A stretch of 12,271 nucleotides of DNA from Calditrichia bacterium (GTDB lineage Bacteria; Calditrichota; Calditrichia; RBG-13-44-9), in assembly GCA_026991005.1 (NCBI GenBank), contig JALXCH010000531.1, positions 1-12,271 of the forward strand, written 5' to 3'. Positions 1-5,544 of this stretch are shown here, piece by piece (position 1 is the first letter of the stretch; every line of letters starts with the position of its first letter). The notes beneath the pieces are model-generated. The model saw only the letters and a program-made list of their open reading frames with translations, was not told where the DNA came from and did no database searches. The position numbers were made by a program, and so were the translations under genes.

Positions 1-238
1 GCTTTTCTACTGATGCAATTTGTTGAATTGCTTCTTTAACATCTTCTCCCACGTACTGAAACTTCATTTCCAGCATATCCACAATTACCTTTCGAAGTAT
101 TTTTTGTTTACCTTTCAGTTCTCCTTGCTGGATACCCTGCCGGATACCCTGCTGGATACCCTGCTGGATACCTAACTGAATACCTTCCTTTTTCCCTTTC
201 TCATATCCTTTTCGTTCCACCAAAGATATGATAGACAC
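1..238 (-). CDS. candidate intragenic RpnS-like small protein (gene within the rpn gene)
   Basis: In-frame internal start: GTG at 238-236 (codon 234 of the Rpn gene) preceded by GAGGAGG at 253-247, a spacing of 8 nt. This is at least as good as the site of the full-length start. The product would have at least 79 residues (it runs off the window) and comprise only the charged helix, the GIQQ tetrapeptide repeats and the tail, without the nuclease core. In E. coli Rpn systems the variable C-terminal domain is translated separately (RpnS) and blocks the toxic full-length RpnL; its dimerising helix can carry four-residue repeats whose number varies. Both features are seen here. That this product is made and inhibits the nuclease is inference. 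Confidence 0.45.
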   Translation of the reverse strand, partial: MSIISLVERKGYEKGKKEGIQLGIQQGIQQGIRQGIQQGELKGKQKILRKVIVDMLEMKFQYVGEDVKEAIQQIASVEK

Positions 239-937
239 TTTTTTATCCTCCTCTATTTTATACATTTCATCAATTAATTGACTGTCCATCTCCTCCGGCA
301 ATTTCATAATCCATTCTATAAACTGAAACAGCGCCGCAATGGTTTCCCGCTTCATTCCCAGCTCATACAATCGAATAAGAAACTCCCTCTTCCAGCGATA
401 CCGATCTTCATATGCCCCCTCCGTCTCTATCGTACGTAAATATGCCAATACACCCAGAGCAAAGGAATTTTCCTTGACCTTCTGTTCCACTTCTTCCGGA
501 ATATAATCAATGATCTTCACCAGCGGAAATTCAAATGTAACCAGACATCCCCAGAAATCACTCTCATACCGATTGGGACGATAAGAAGGACTCCGGTCCG
601 TTAACACCGCCAGACTAGCAACCTCCTGTTGATACACATCGAAAATGCGATTGCGGTAAATAAACATCCGCTTCGCAAAGTTCTTCTCCCTACCACCCTG
701 CACCTCAATGTGAATCAATATCCATTTCTCCTTCCCATTTTTCAAACACACCTGCACCAGCTTATCCACTATCCGACGTCCCGTCTCGGCTCCCCGCACA
801 ATCTGCTGAAATTCCTTATCCAGGAATTTGTATCCACAGGAAAAATCAATATCCGCAGCAATATGGGGGAAGAAAAATTCCATAAATTCCTGAAATAAAT
901 GAGTGAGAACTTCCTTCCAGGCAGCATCTTCTGACAT
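1..937 (-). CDS. Rpn-family PD-(D/E)XK nuclease / putative transposase (3' end outside window)
   Basis: Open from ATG at 937 through the left edge (312 codons, no stop), so the C-terminus is missing. The start has a good Shine-Dalgarno site (GGGAGG, 4 nt before ATG). I read the core as a PD-(D/E)XK nuclease fold: D58 in VDKLVQV, then E78 and Q80 in ILIHIEVQG, then a FAKRMFIYRNRIFDVY helix (residues 88-102), as in the Rpn recombination-promoting nuclease/transposase_31 group. Known members are DNA endonucleases that raise recA-independent recombination in E. coli, and some protect against phage. The C-terminal part (about 234 on) changes character: a charged helix (ERKGYEKGKKEG) followed by tetrapeptide repeats GIQL-GIQQ-GIQQ-GIRQ-GIQQ (252-271). 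A strong internal start lies at codon 234 (separate entry). It stands alone on its strand, 120 bp beyond the 3' end of the htrA gene. Family assignment is from recognised motifs, not a search. Confidence 0.85.
   Translation of the reverse strand, partial: MSEDAAWKEVLTHLFQEFMEFFFPHIAADIDFSCGYKFLDKEFQQIVRGAETGRRIVDKLVQVCLKNGKEKWILIHIEVQGGREKNFAKRMFIYRNRIFDVYQQEVASLAVLTDRSPSYRPNRYESDFWGCLVTFEFPLVKIIDYIPEEVEQKVKENSFALGVLAYLRTIETEGAYEDRYRWKREFLIRLYELGMKRETIAALFQFIEWIMKLPEEMDSQLIDEMYKIEEDKKVSIISLVERKGYEKGKKEGIQLGIQQGIQQGIRQGIQQGELKGKQKILRKVIVDMLEMKFQYVGEDVKEAIQQIASVEK
131..178. repeat. 12-bp in-frame tandem repeat coding for tetrapeptide GI(Q/R)Q
   Basis: Four 12-bp units, GATACCCTGCCG, GATACCCTGCTG (twice) and GATACCTAACTG (plus-strand reading), with degenerate flanking units at 119-130 and 179-190. 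The period is a multiple of three, so gain or loss of a unit keeps the rpn frame and changes only the number of GIQQ repeats in the C-terminal helix. Confidence 0.9.
236..253 (-). promoter_or_regulatory. strong internal ribosome binding site and GTG start inside rpn
   Basis: Read on the minus strand, GAGGAGG is followed by 8 A-rich bases and GTG. It is the best Shine-Dalgarno/start pairing that I found inside the gene. The codons around it (I-E-E-D-K-K-V) could be written without such a site, so it may be selected; it could also arise by chance from GAG-GAG Glu codons. Confidence 0.5.
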
Positions 938-1057
938 GATTCCTCCCAAACGTTTCTTTTATCTTACCAGGTTTTCGTAAAGTATCTTAGCGCTCCGCAG
1001 TTTCCGTTGGGTGCAAACAAAATGCATGAAAATCCGAATTGGAGCGAGCGCTGTTCC

Positions 1058-2416
1058 TCATTCCTCTTTTTCTAAATGCTCCAGAGGGATGGCAACATAA
1101 TACATTCCACTGGAACGGTAGATTTCTAGAAAGAGGAATTTCTGTTTTTCCTGCAACACCTGCTGGTAGAGCTGTTTAAAAGCATCCAGATTGGGGATGG
1201 GTTTCCGGTTTATTTTGCGAACGACATCAACACTGCGCACGCCGTTGCGGTAGGCTGCTTCGCCCCGTTTTACGCCGGAAACATACACTCCTTGGTAGTC
1301 GGGCAATTTATGCAGTTCAAATATAGAGCGGGTAATGTTTTTCACCACCATCCCGATTTCCCGGCATTCGAACTCCGGCTGGCGCCGGAACGGTTCCGGT
1401 TGCGGAACGAGCTGAACGGTATGGATTTTACCTTTTCGCCAGATCTGGAGGGTGACTTTCTGGTTCACAGGTAATTCGCTAATGATTTTTCGCACTGCCG
1501 GGAGGTCTTCCGTGTATTCGGCATGTACGGGGTGTTGATTGATGCTCAGCAACACGTCGCCGGGACGGATGTTAGCGTTACTGGCCGGGGAGAGGGGATC
1601 GACGCTGGCAATAAGGACTCCCTGGAGCTCCGGCAGATTCAAAAATTCCCGGTAATCCTTGACGGGCTGGAATACCAGTCCCAGCCAGCTTCGCTGAATC
1701 TTTTTCTCCTCCAGCAATCGCCGGGCAATTTCCCGCGCCAGATTAATGGGGATGGCAAATCCCAGATTTTCGGCCAGCAGCACACCACGAGCATTGATGC
1801 CCACCACTTCACCATTCAGGTTAATTAACGGGCCGCCGCTGTTGCCGGGATTAATGGCTGCATCGGTCTGGATCCACAAATTGTACGGCGAAATCATATC
1901 CCCGCTGTCTTTAAAATAACGGTCGATGGAGCTTACCACCCCCATACTCAAACTGCGCGATAAACCCAAGGGGCTGCCCAGCGCCAGTACAATTTGCCCC
2001 ACTTCCAGACTGTCGGAATTCCCCAGCGGAGCGAAAGGCAAAGGCTCGTTGCCCCACTCGCTCAAATCCAGTTGCAGCACGGCAATGTCTGTTGAGGGAT
2101 CGCTCCCCACCACCCGTGCTGGCAGTTTGCGTTTGTTGGAGAGGGTGCAGGTCACTTTTTCGGCATTTTCCACCACGTGATTATTGGTGAGCACATGGCC
2201 TTCGGGAGAGAAAATAAATCCGCTACCTGTAACCAGCGTGTGGCGCTTCTCTCCGGTGGTGTAAAAACTAACCACCGGTTCAATGTGAACCAGTGCAGGC
2301 ATCACCCGGTCTCGTGCCCGAAAGATGCGCGCCTGTAAGTGGGTTTCTTTCTGGGCGGCCTGGGCCCTCAGGAGGAGCGGTAATATCGCTAAAAGCAGGA
2401 GGAGATGGATTCGCAT
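1058..2416 (-). CDS. periplasmic HtrA/Deg serine protease with two PDZ domains
   Basis: 452 aa. An N-terminal signal peptide (MRIHLLLLLAILPLLLRAQA) is followed by a trypsin-like domain with the full catalytic triad: H80 in TNNHVV, D110 in DPSTDIAVLQL, and S193 in AINPGNSGGPLIN. PDZ1 spans about 243-335 (carboxylate loop near SWLGL) and PDZ2 about 353-445. The length and order match DegP/DegQ-like proteases, which degrade or refold misfolded envelope proteins, usually as oligomeric cages. The 5' leader has only a weak purine-rich stretch (CCGGAAAAACC) before the ATG, so initiation may be modest. It is monocistronic as seen, divergent from the rlmI-like gene across 172 bp. A diverged paralogue lacking the triad is at 7194-8600. 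I cannot choose between degP, degQ and degS-type names; two PDZ domains and a cleavable-looking leader argue against DegS. Confidence 0.93.
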   Translation of the reverse strand: MRIHLLLLLAILPLLLRAQAAQKETHLQARIFRARDRVMPALVHIEPVVSFYTTGEKRHTLVTGSGFIFSPEGHVLTNNHVVENAEKVTCTLSNKRKLPARVVGSDPSTDIAVLQLDLSEWGNEPLPFAPLGNSDSLEVGQIVLALGSPLGLSRSLSMGVVSSIDRYFKDSGDMISPYNLWIQTDAAINPGNSGGPLINLNGEVVGINARGVLLAENLGFAIPINLAREIARRLLEEKKIQRSWLGLVFQPVKDYREFLNLPELQGVLIASVDPLSPASNANIRPGDVLLSINQHPVHAEYTEDLPAVRKIISELPVNQKVTLQIWRKGKIHTVQLVPQPEPFRRQPEFECREIGMVVKNITRSIFELHKLPDYQGVYVSGVKRGEAAYRNGVRSVDVVRKINRKPIPNLDAFKQLYQQVLQEKQKFLFLEIYRSSGMYYVAIPLEHLEKEE

Positions 2417-2439
2417 GGTTTTTCCGGATTTTATTATCG

Positions 2440-2470
2440 TTTACCCTGAATTCATTTGCTGGAATATAAT
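2440..2470 (+). promoter_or_regulatory. possible sigma70-type promoter for the rlmI-like gene
   Basis: Perfect -10 hexamer TATAAT at 2465-2470, with TTTACC (2440-2445, 19 nt spacing) or TTACCC (2441-2446, 18 nt spacing) as a weak -35. It lies in the divergent spacer and would give a leader of about 110 nt before the ATG at 2589. The -10 is convincing by eye, the -35 is not. Confidence 0.35.
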
Positions 2471-2588
2471 ACACAGCCCCAGGGGATGCTAATCCTTTGC
2501 AACAGAAATGGGGAATGGAAATTCACGAAACTGTGGTTTAACGGCAACTGCTCGTTTATATTTAGTGCCAAAAATAGAAGAGGGTTGC

Positions 2589-3776
2589 ATGTCTCATTTC
2601 GAAAATACAGCGGCGCGGGTGGTACTAAAAAAAGGACGCGCCAAATCGGTAAACAACTTTCATCCCTGGGTGTTTAGCGGCGCGGTGGATCGCATTGAGG
2701 GGGAATTTGAGCCGGGAGACATTGTTCCCGTTGTGTCCTACGATGGGAAATTTCAGGCAAAAGGGTTTGTCAGTCCTCACTCCCAGATTGTAGTGCGTAT
2801 TCTCACCTTTCGGGATGAACCGATAGATGAGGATTTTTTTGTGAATCGCCTGCAGCAGGCGCTGGCGTTACGAGAAGCGCTGGTGGCACCCCGAAGCAAT
2901 GCCTATCGGGTGGTGCATGGAGATAGTGATTTGCTCTCCGGACTGGTAATTGATCGTTATGCAGATGCGGTGGTGGTTCAGCTGGTGTCCCGGGGCGTCA
3001 GCCGTTTGCGGGAAAAATGGGTGGAATGGATCGGAGAACTAATTCATCCCCGGCTCATTGTGGAACGCAGCGAAACAGTGGGGCTGGAGCGCGAGGGACT
3101 GATCCCCACCCGTCAGGTGCTGTATGGGGAATTGGAAGATGCAGTGGAAATTGTAGAAAACGGGGTGCGCTTCCAGGTGGATTTGTGGGAGGGGCAAAAA
3201 ACCGGATTCTTTCTGGATCAGCGGGATAACCGGGAGCGTATGGCGGCACTTTCGGCAGGCAAGCGAATGTTGAACTGTTTCTCCTACACCGGTGGTTTTA
3301 GCGTGGCAGCCGCGCTGCAGGGGGCTACCACGGTTTCGGTAGAAATCAGCGAAGCAGCTCAGGAAACTGCCCGCACCAATTTTAAACTAAACGGATTAAA
3401 TCCGGACGAGCATGAATTTGTGGTAGCAAATGTGTTTGAATATTTGCGGAGTATGCAGGAGGAATTTGATGTCATTGTCCTGGATCCACCGGCTTTTGTT
3501 AAGAAAAAAGCCAATCTTACCAAAGGATCGCGGGGATACAAAGATATCAATCGCCTGGCGATGGAAAAAATAAAGCCCCAGGGCTTGCTGCTTTCCTGCA
3601 GTTGTTCTCACTACGTGGATTGGGATTTATTCCAGAAAATTCTGTTTGCCGCTGCCCGCGAGAGTGGGCGTCAGGTGCAAATCATCGGACGTTTTGGCCA
3701 GCCACCCGACCACGCCATCAATATTTACCATCCCGAAAGCGAATATCTGAAATCATTCCTGCTGCGAGTTGTGTAA
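2589..3776 (+). CDS. RlmI-like class I SAM-dependent 23S rRNA cytosine-C5 methyltransferase
   Basis: 395 aa from ATG 2589. An upstream in-frame ATG at 2508 exists, but its 27 extra residues look unlike any conserved start, whereas MSHFENTAARVVLKKGRAK leads straight into the PUA-domain opening ARVVLKKGRAK...HPWVFSGAV typical of the family; AGAAGAGGG precedes 2589. A PUA RNA-binding domain covers about 8-80, then a linker domain with SGLVIDRYADAVVVQ (117-131). The Rossmann methyltransferase shows FFLDQRDNR (207-215), the SAM loop LNCFSYTGGFSVAAA (228-242), acidic E252, and catalytic motifs DPPAF (299-303) and SCSCSH (336-341), with cysteines C337 and C339. E. coli RlmI makes m5C1962 in 23S rRNA; the same target here is inferred from family membership. 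Converges with the deacylase gene with a 31-bp gap and no clear terminator. Confidence 0.9.
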   Translation: MSHFENTAARVVLKKGRAKSVNNFHPWVFSGAVDRIEGEFEPGDIVPVVSYDGKFQAKGFVSPHSQIVVRILTFRDEPIDEDFFVNRLQQALALREALVAPRSNAYRVVHGDSDLLSGLVIDRYADAVVVQLVSRGVSRLREKWVEWIGELIHPRLIVERSETVGLEREGLIPTRQVLYGELEDAVEIVENGVRFQVDLWEGQKTGFFLDQRDNRERMAALSAGKRMLNCFSYTGGFSVAAALQGATTVSVEISEAAQETARTNFKLNGLNPDEHEFVVANVFEYLRSMQEEFDVIVLDPPAFVKKKANLTKGSRGYKDINRLAMEKIKPQGLLLSCSCSHYVDWDLFQKILFAAARESGRQVQIIGRFGQPPDHAINIYHPESEYLKSFLLRVV

Positions 3777-3807
3777 GTGAACCGAGGCAGAGTCAAAACG
3801 GAATTGC

Positions 3808-4278
3808 TTAGATGTGCTCTGCAAAAGTTCCAATCACCGGTTGAGCCAGACGCTCGTAATCAGCGTACTTCATCTTGATTACTTCCGAATGAGTCGTAGC
3901 GTTGAAGCAGATGTCTTCATTTTTCGTGAGAGAGGAATCCACGTATGTGGGTAAATCGTAAATGCGGCCAATGGCAGGCATAGCGCCAATCTCGCATTTG
4001 GGAAATAAACTCTCGAATTCATCCTCTGTGGCAATTTCCACCTCGTGAGCATGGGCGACCTGTTTGAACAAATCCAGATTCACCCGATGGGTGGCTGGCA
4101 GCACTGCCAGAACATATTTTCCATCCGCTTTTAACACCACGGATTTGGCAAACGATTTCCCCGGCACATGAAGCGTGGCGGCAATCTCCTGCGCCGTGTA
4201 AGCTTTGGAGTGAATCATGGTAATGTACTTTACCTGATTCTCATCCAGAAATTCTTTCAAACGCTTTTTGAGGGGCAT
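3808..4278 (-). CDS. YbaK/EbsC-family aminoacyl-tRNA deacylase
   Basis: 156 aa, the usual length for stand-alone YbaK/ProX-like editing proteins. The start has an excellent Shine-Dalgarno (AAGGAGG, 6 nt before ATG). Family marks: KSFAKSVVLK (41-50) with the conserved lysine K45, the glycine-rich GAMPAIG loop (98-104), and a terminal FNATTHSEVIKMKYADYERL (125-144) that resembles the closing motif of this fold. Such proteins hydrolyse mischarged tRNAs (for example Cys- or Ala-tRNA-Pro) in trans; the exact substrate cannot be told from sequence alone. Monocistronic, facing the rlmI-like gene, with a long repeat-bearing spacer upstream. Confidence 0.9.
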   Translation of the reverse strand: MPLKKRLKEFLDENQVKYITMIHSKAYTAQEIAATLHVPGKSFAKSVVLKADGKYVLAVLPATHRVNLDLFKQVAHAHEVEIATEDEFESLFPKCEIGAMPAIGRIYDLPTYVDSSLTKNEDICFNATTHSEVIKMKYADYERLAQPVIGTFAEHI

Positions 4279-4327
4279 GATTCCCTCCTTTTTGTTTTGT
4301 GTAAATTTAGTTTAAACACCCTTTATT

Positions 4328-4339
4328 CTATAATTATAG
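4328..4339. promoter_or_regulatory. 12-bp palindrome containing TATAAT on both strands, upstream of the deacylase gene
   Basis: CTATAATTATAG is a perfect palindrome about 50 bp upstream of the deacylase ATG and reads TATAAT on either strand, so it is a plausible -10 for the minus-strand gene. TTGAAA lies further upstream on that strand (4365-4360) but at 21 nt spacing, too long for a standard promoter, so the assignment is weak. Confidence 0.3.
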
Positions 4340-4421
4340 TTACAAAAATTGAGGAAAAATTTCAAGAGTTCCCGGATAAATTTTATTGGTAATCGAAAAA
4401 AAATAAAGGTACAGGATATGC

Positions 4422-4477
4422 CCCTATGCTCTATGCCCTATGCCCTATGCTCTATGCCCTATGCCCTATGCCCTATA
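4422..4477. repeat. CCCTATG heptanucleotide tandem array (8 units)
   Basis: Eight head-to-tail 7-bp units: CCCTATG, CTCTATG, CCCTATG, CCCTATG, CTCTATG, CCCTATG, CCCTATG, CCCTATA. The CTC variant recurs so that 4422-4442 and 4443-4463 are identical 21-bp blocks, suggesting growth by 21-bp steps. It resembles the short tandemly repeated heptamers known from cyanobacterial and other genomes. Function unknown. Confidence 0.95.
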
Positions 4478-4480
4478 CCC

Positions 4481-4526
4481 GCAATCATATCCCAGGGGGA
4501 TGGCTTCGCCAGCCGATTTGAAAATC
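4481..4526. repeat. repeat unit A (leading unit of the first block)
   Basis: This stretch aligns without gaps to 4680-4725 at about 30 of 46 positions, and both copies sit just before B-type hairpin units. It contains small palindromes (GGCTTCGCCAGCC, and GATTTGAAAATC, which is GATTTTAAATC in the second copy). Confidence 0.6.
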
Positions 4527-4537
4527 TGGACGATTTT

Positions 4538-4665
4538 CATCCCGAGAGTAAACAGGGACGTTTACGTTTTTCGTCGGGATCATCCCGAGAGTAAACAGGG
4601 ACGTTTACGGCTTTCGTCGGGAGTATCCCGAAAACAAACCGGAAAACTTGCGTTTTAGTCGAGAT
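4538..4665. repeat. three tandem ~43-bp hairpin repeats (B1, B2, B3)
   Basis: B1 (4538-4580) and B2 (4581-4623) are identical at 40 of 43 bases; B3 (4625-4665) is a diverged copy. Each begins ATCCCGA. B1 contains a two-level stem: outer ATCCCGA (4539-4545) with TCGGGAT (4574-4580), and inner GTAAAC (4548-4553) with GTTTAC (4560-4565) around a 6-nt loop AGGGAC. B2 keeps the inner stem (4591-4596 with 4603-4608) and a 6-bp outer stem. B3 has lost much of the inner pairing. There are no spacers between the units. Confidence 0.9.
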
Positions 4666-4679
4666 ATGTCCCTATTTCC

Positions 4680-4760
4680 GTAATCGCGTCCCCAAGAGAT
4701 GTCTTCACCTGATGATTTTAAATCCCGGGAATATACAGAGGGGTGTATTCTTTCGACGGC
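4680..4760. repeat. diverged second copy of the A+B block (A', B4)
   Basis: A' (4680-4725) matches unit A, and B4 (from 4722) matches the B units with one gap at roughly two thirds of positions. B4 keeps the hairpin with different bases: GAATATAC (4729-4736) pairs with GTGTATTC (4743-4750), 8 bp with one G-T pair, around a 6-nt loop AGAGGG, where B1/B2 have GTAAAC/GTTTAC around AGGGAC. Confidence 0.6.
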
Positions 4761-4833
4761 ATATAAGATATTTTTTTGCTCGTAAAACTTCCCCCGGTTT
4801 TTGCAACATCTCCGTTTATTCTGCATCGAACAA

Positions 4834-4851
4834 TTGTTAAATTCTTAACAA
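4834..4851. promoter_or_regulatory. inverted repeat upstream of pyrophosphatase gene
   Basis: TTGTTAA-ATTC-TTAACAA: perfect 7-bp arms and a 4-bp centre, ending 26 bp before the ppa start codon. It could be an operator for a dimeric regulator or a weak leader hairpin. No matching promoter hexamers are clear around it. Confidence 0.4.
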
Positions 4852-4877
4852 ATAAAGAAAACAAATAGGAGAAACAC

Positions 4878-5414
4878 ATGGGACATTTATGGCATGGAAT
4901 AAGCACGGGAATTCAACCGCCGCAGGATATTAATGTGGTGGTGGAAATTCCCAGTGGTTCGAAATGTAAATACGAGCTGGATAAAGTGGCCGGAATCATT
5001 CGGGTGGATCGCATTATTGCCAGTGCGGTGTACTATCCCGGCAATTATGGCTTTATCCCCCAGACTTATGCAGAGGATGGCGATCCGCTGGATGCGCTGG
5101 TACTCTCGCAAATTAGTTTCTATCCCGGCGTGGTGGTACGCTCCCGTCCCATCGGTGTAATGCGCATGACCGACAATGGCGAACCGGATGACAAAATTTT
5201 ATGCGTTCCCCTGCACGATCCTCATTTTGCCCAGATAAAAAATATTACCGATTTACCCACCACCATGCTGGAAGAAATTCAGGAATTTTTCCGGGTGTAC
5301 AAAAATCTGGAGGAAAAGAAGGTGACCATCGAAGGGGTGGAGCCGCTGGAACCGGCCATCCGGTTGATCGAAGATTCCATCACCATGTACAAAAAGAAAT
5401 TTCTGGGAGCGTGA
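4878..5414 (+). CDS. ppa: soluble inorganic pyrophosphatase (family I)
   Basis: 178 aa, the standard length of bacterial family I enzymes, which hydrolyse cytosolic pyrophosphate to phosphate with Mg2+ and so drive biosynthetic reactions. The active-site signatures are present: EIPSGSKCKYE (23-33), YYPGNYGFIPQT (52-63), the metal-binding DGDPLDALV (67-75) with aspartates 67, 69 and 72, and DDK (104-106). The start has AGGAG at good spacing and encodes MGHLWHGISTG, as in many homologues. Single-gene unit: an inverted repeat lies upstream and a strong terminator downstream, where it faces the M48 gene. Confidence 0.96.
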   Translation: MGHLWHGISTGIQPPQDINVVVEIPSGSKCKYELDKVAGIIRVDRIIASAVYYPGNYGFIPQTYAEDGDPLDALVLSQISFYPGVVVRSRPIGVMRMTDNGEPDDKILCVPLHDPHFAQIKNITDLPTTMLEEIQEFFRVYKNLEEKKVTIEGVEPLEPAIRLIEDSITMYKKKFLGA

Positions 5415-5468
5415 GTGGAAAGTTCGCCGTCGATGGGCGGAAGGGTTTTTCTTTCTCACTTACGGGAG

Positions 5469-5522
5469 AAGGGACGTCGGGGGAGTTCGCAGCGCCTCCA
5501 TCGACGTCCCTTTATTTTTATC
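5469..5522 (+). terminator. strong rho-independent terminator after ppa
   Basis: Perfect 11-bp stem AAGGGACGTCG (5469-5479) with CGACGTCCCTT (5502-5512), further inner pairing of GGAG with CTCC, followed directly by TTATTTTTAT. An earlier, weaker hairpin with a T-rich tail (5425-5452) lies between the ppa stop and this one. In the opposite direction the tail is not T-rich, so it mainly serves ppa. Confidence 0.85.
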
Positions 5523-5544
5523 ATTTCCAGGCTGTTTTATGAGG

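Larger units (their letters stand above)
4279..4877. other. 599-bp gene-free spacer rich in repeats
   Basis: No convincing gene on either strand. In order it holds the deacylase upstream region with the TATAAT palindrome, an A-rich stretch (4340-4410), a heptamer array (4422-4477), a unit 'A' (4481-4526), three tandem hairpin units 'B1-B3' (4538-4665), a diverged second A+B copy (4680-4760), an AT-rich stretch, and the inverted repeat and Shine-Dalgarno site of the pyrophosphatase gene. The short open frames here are translations of the repeats (MPYALCP-type peptides) and are not credible proteins. Confidence 0.8.

Noticed and set aside
629..898. Plus-strand ORF of 89 aa
   Set aside because: Antisense shadow of the Rpn nuclease gene, which has conserved motifs and a good ribosome binding site.
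1..937. Rpn gene as part of a complete insertion sequence
   Set aside because: No terminal inverted repeats or target duplications were seen on the visible side, and Rpn genes are commonly found alone.
2508..2588. N-terminal 27-codon extension of the rlmI-like gene
   Set aside because: Residues are not family-like and the PUA domain begins cleanly at the ATG at 2589, which has a purine-rich site before it.
4349..4658. Overlapping plus-strand ORFs encoding MPYALCPMPYALCP-type peptides
   Set aside because: They are translations of the CCCTATG heptamer array and adjacent repeats; there is no suitable Shine-Dalgarno site and no domain character.
4538..4665. CRISPR array
   Set aside because: The units are directly adjacent with no unique spacers, carry internal stems of their own, and no cas genes are nearby.
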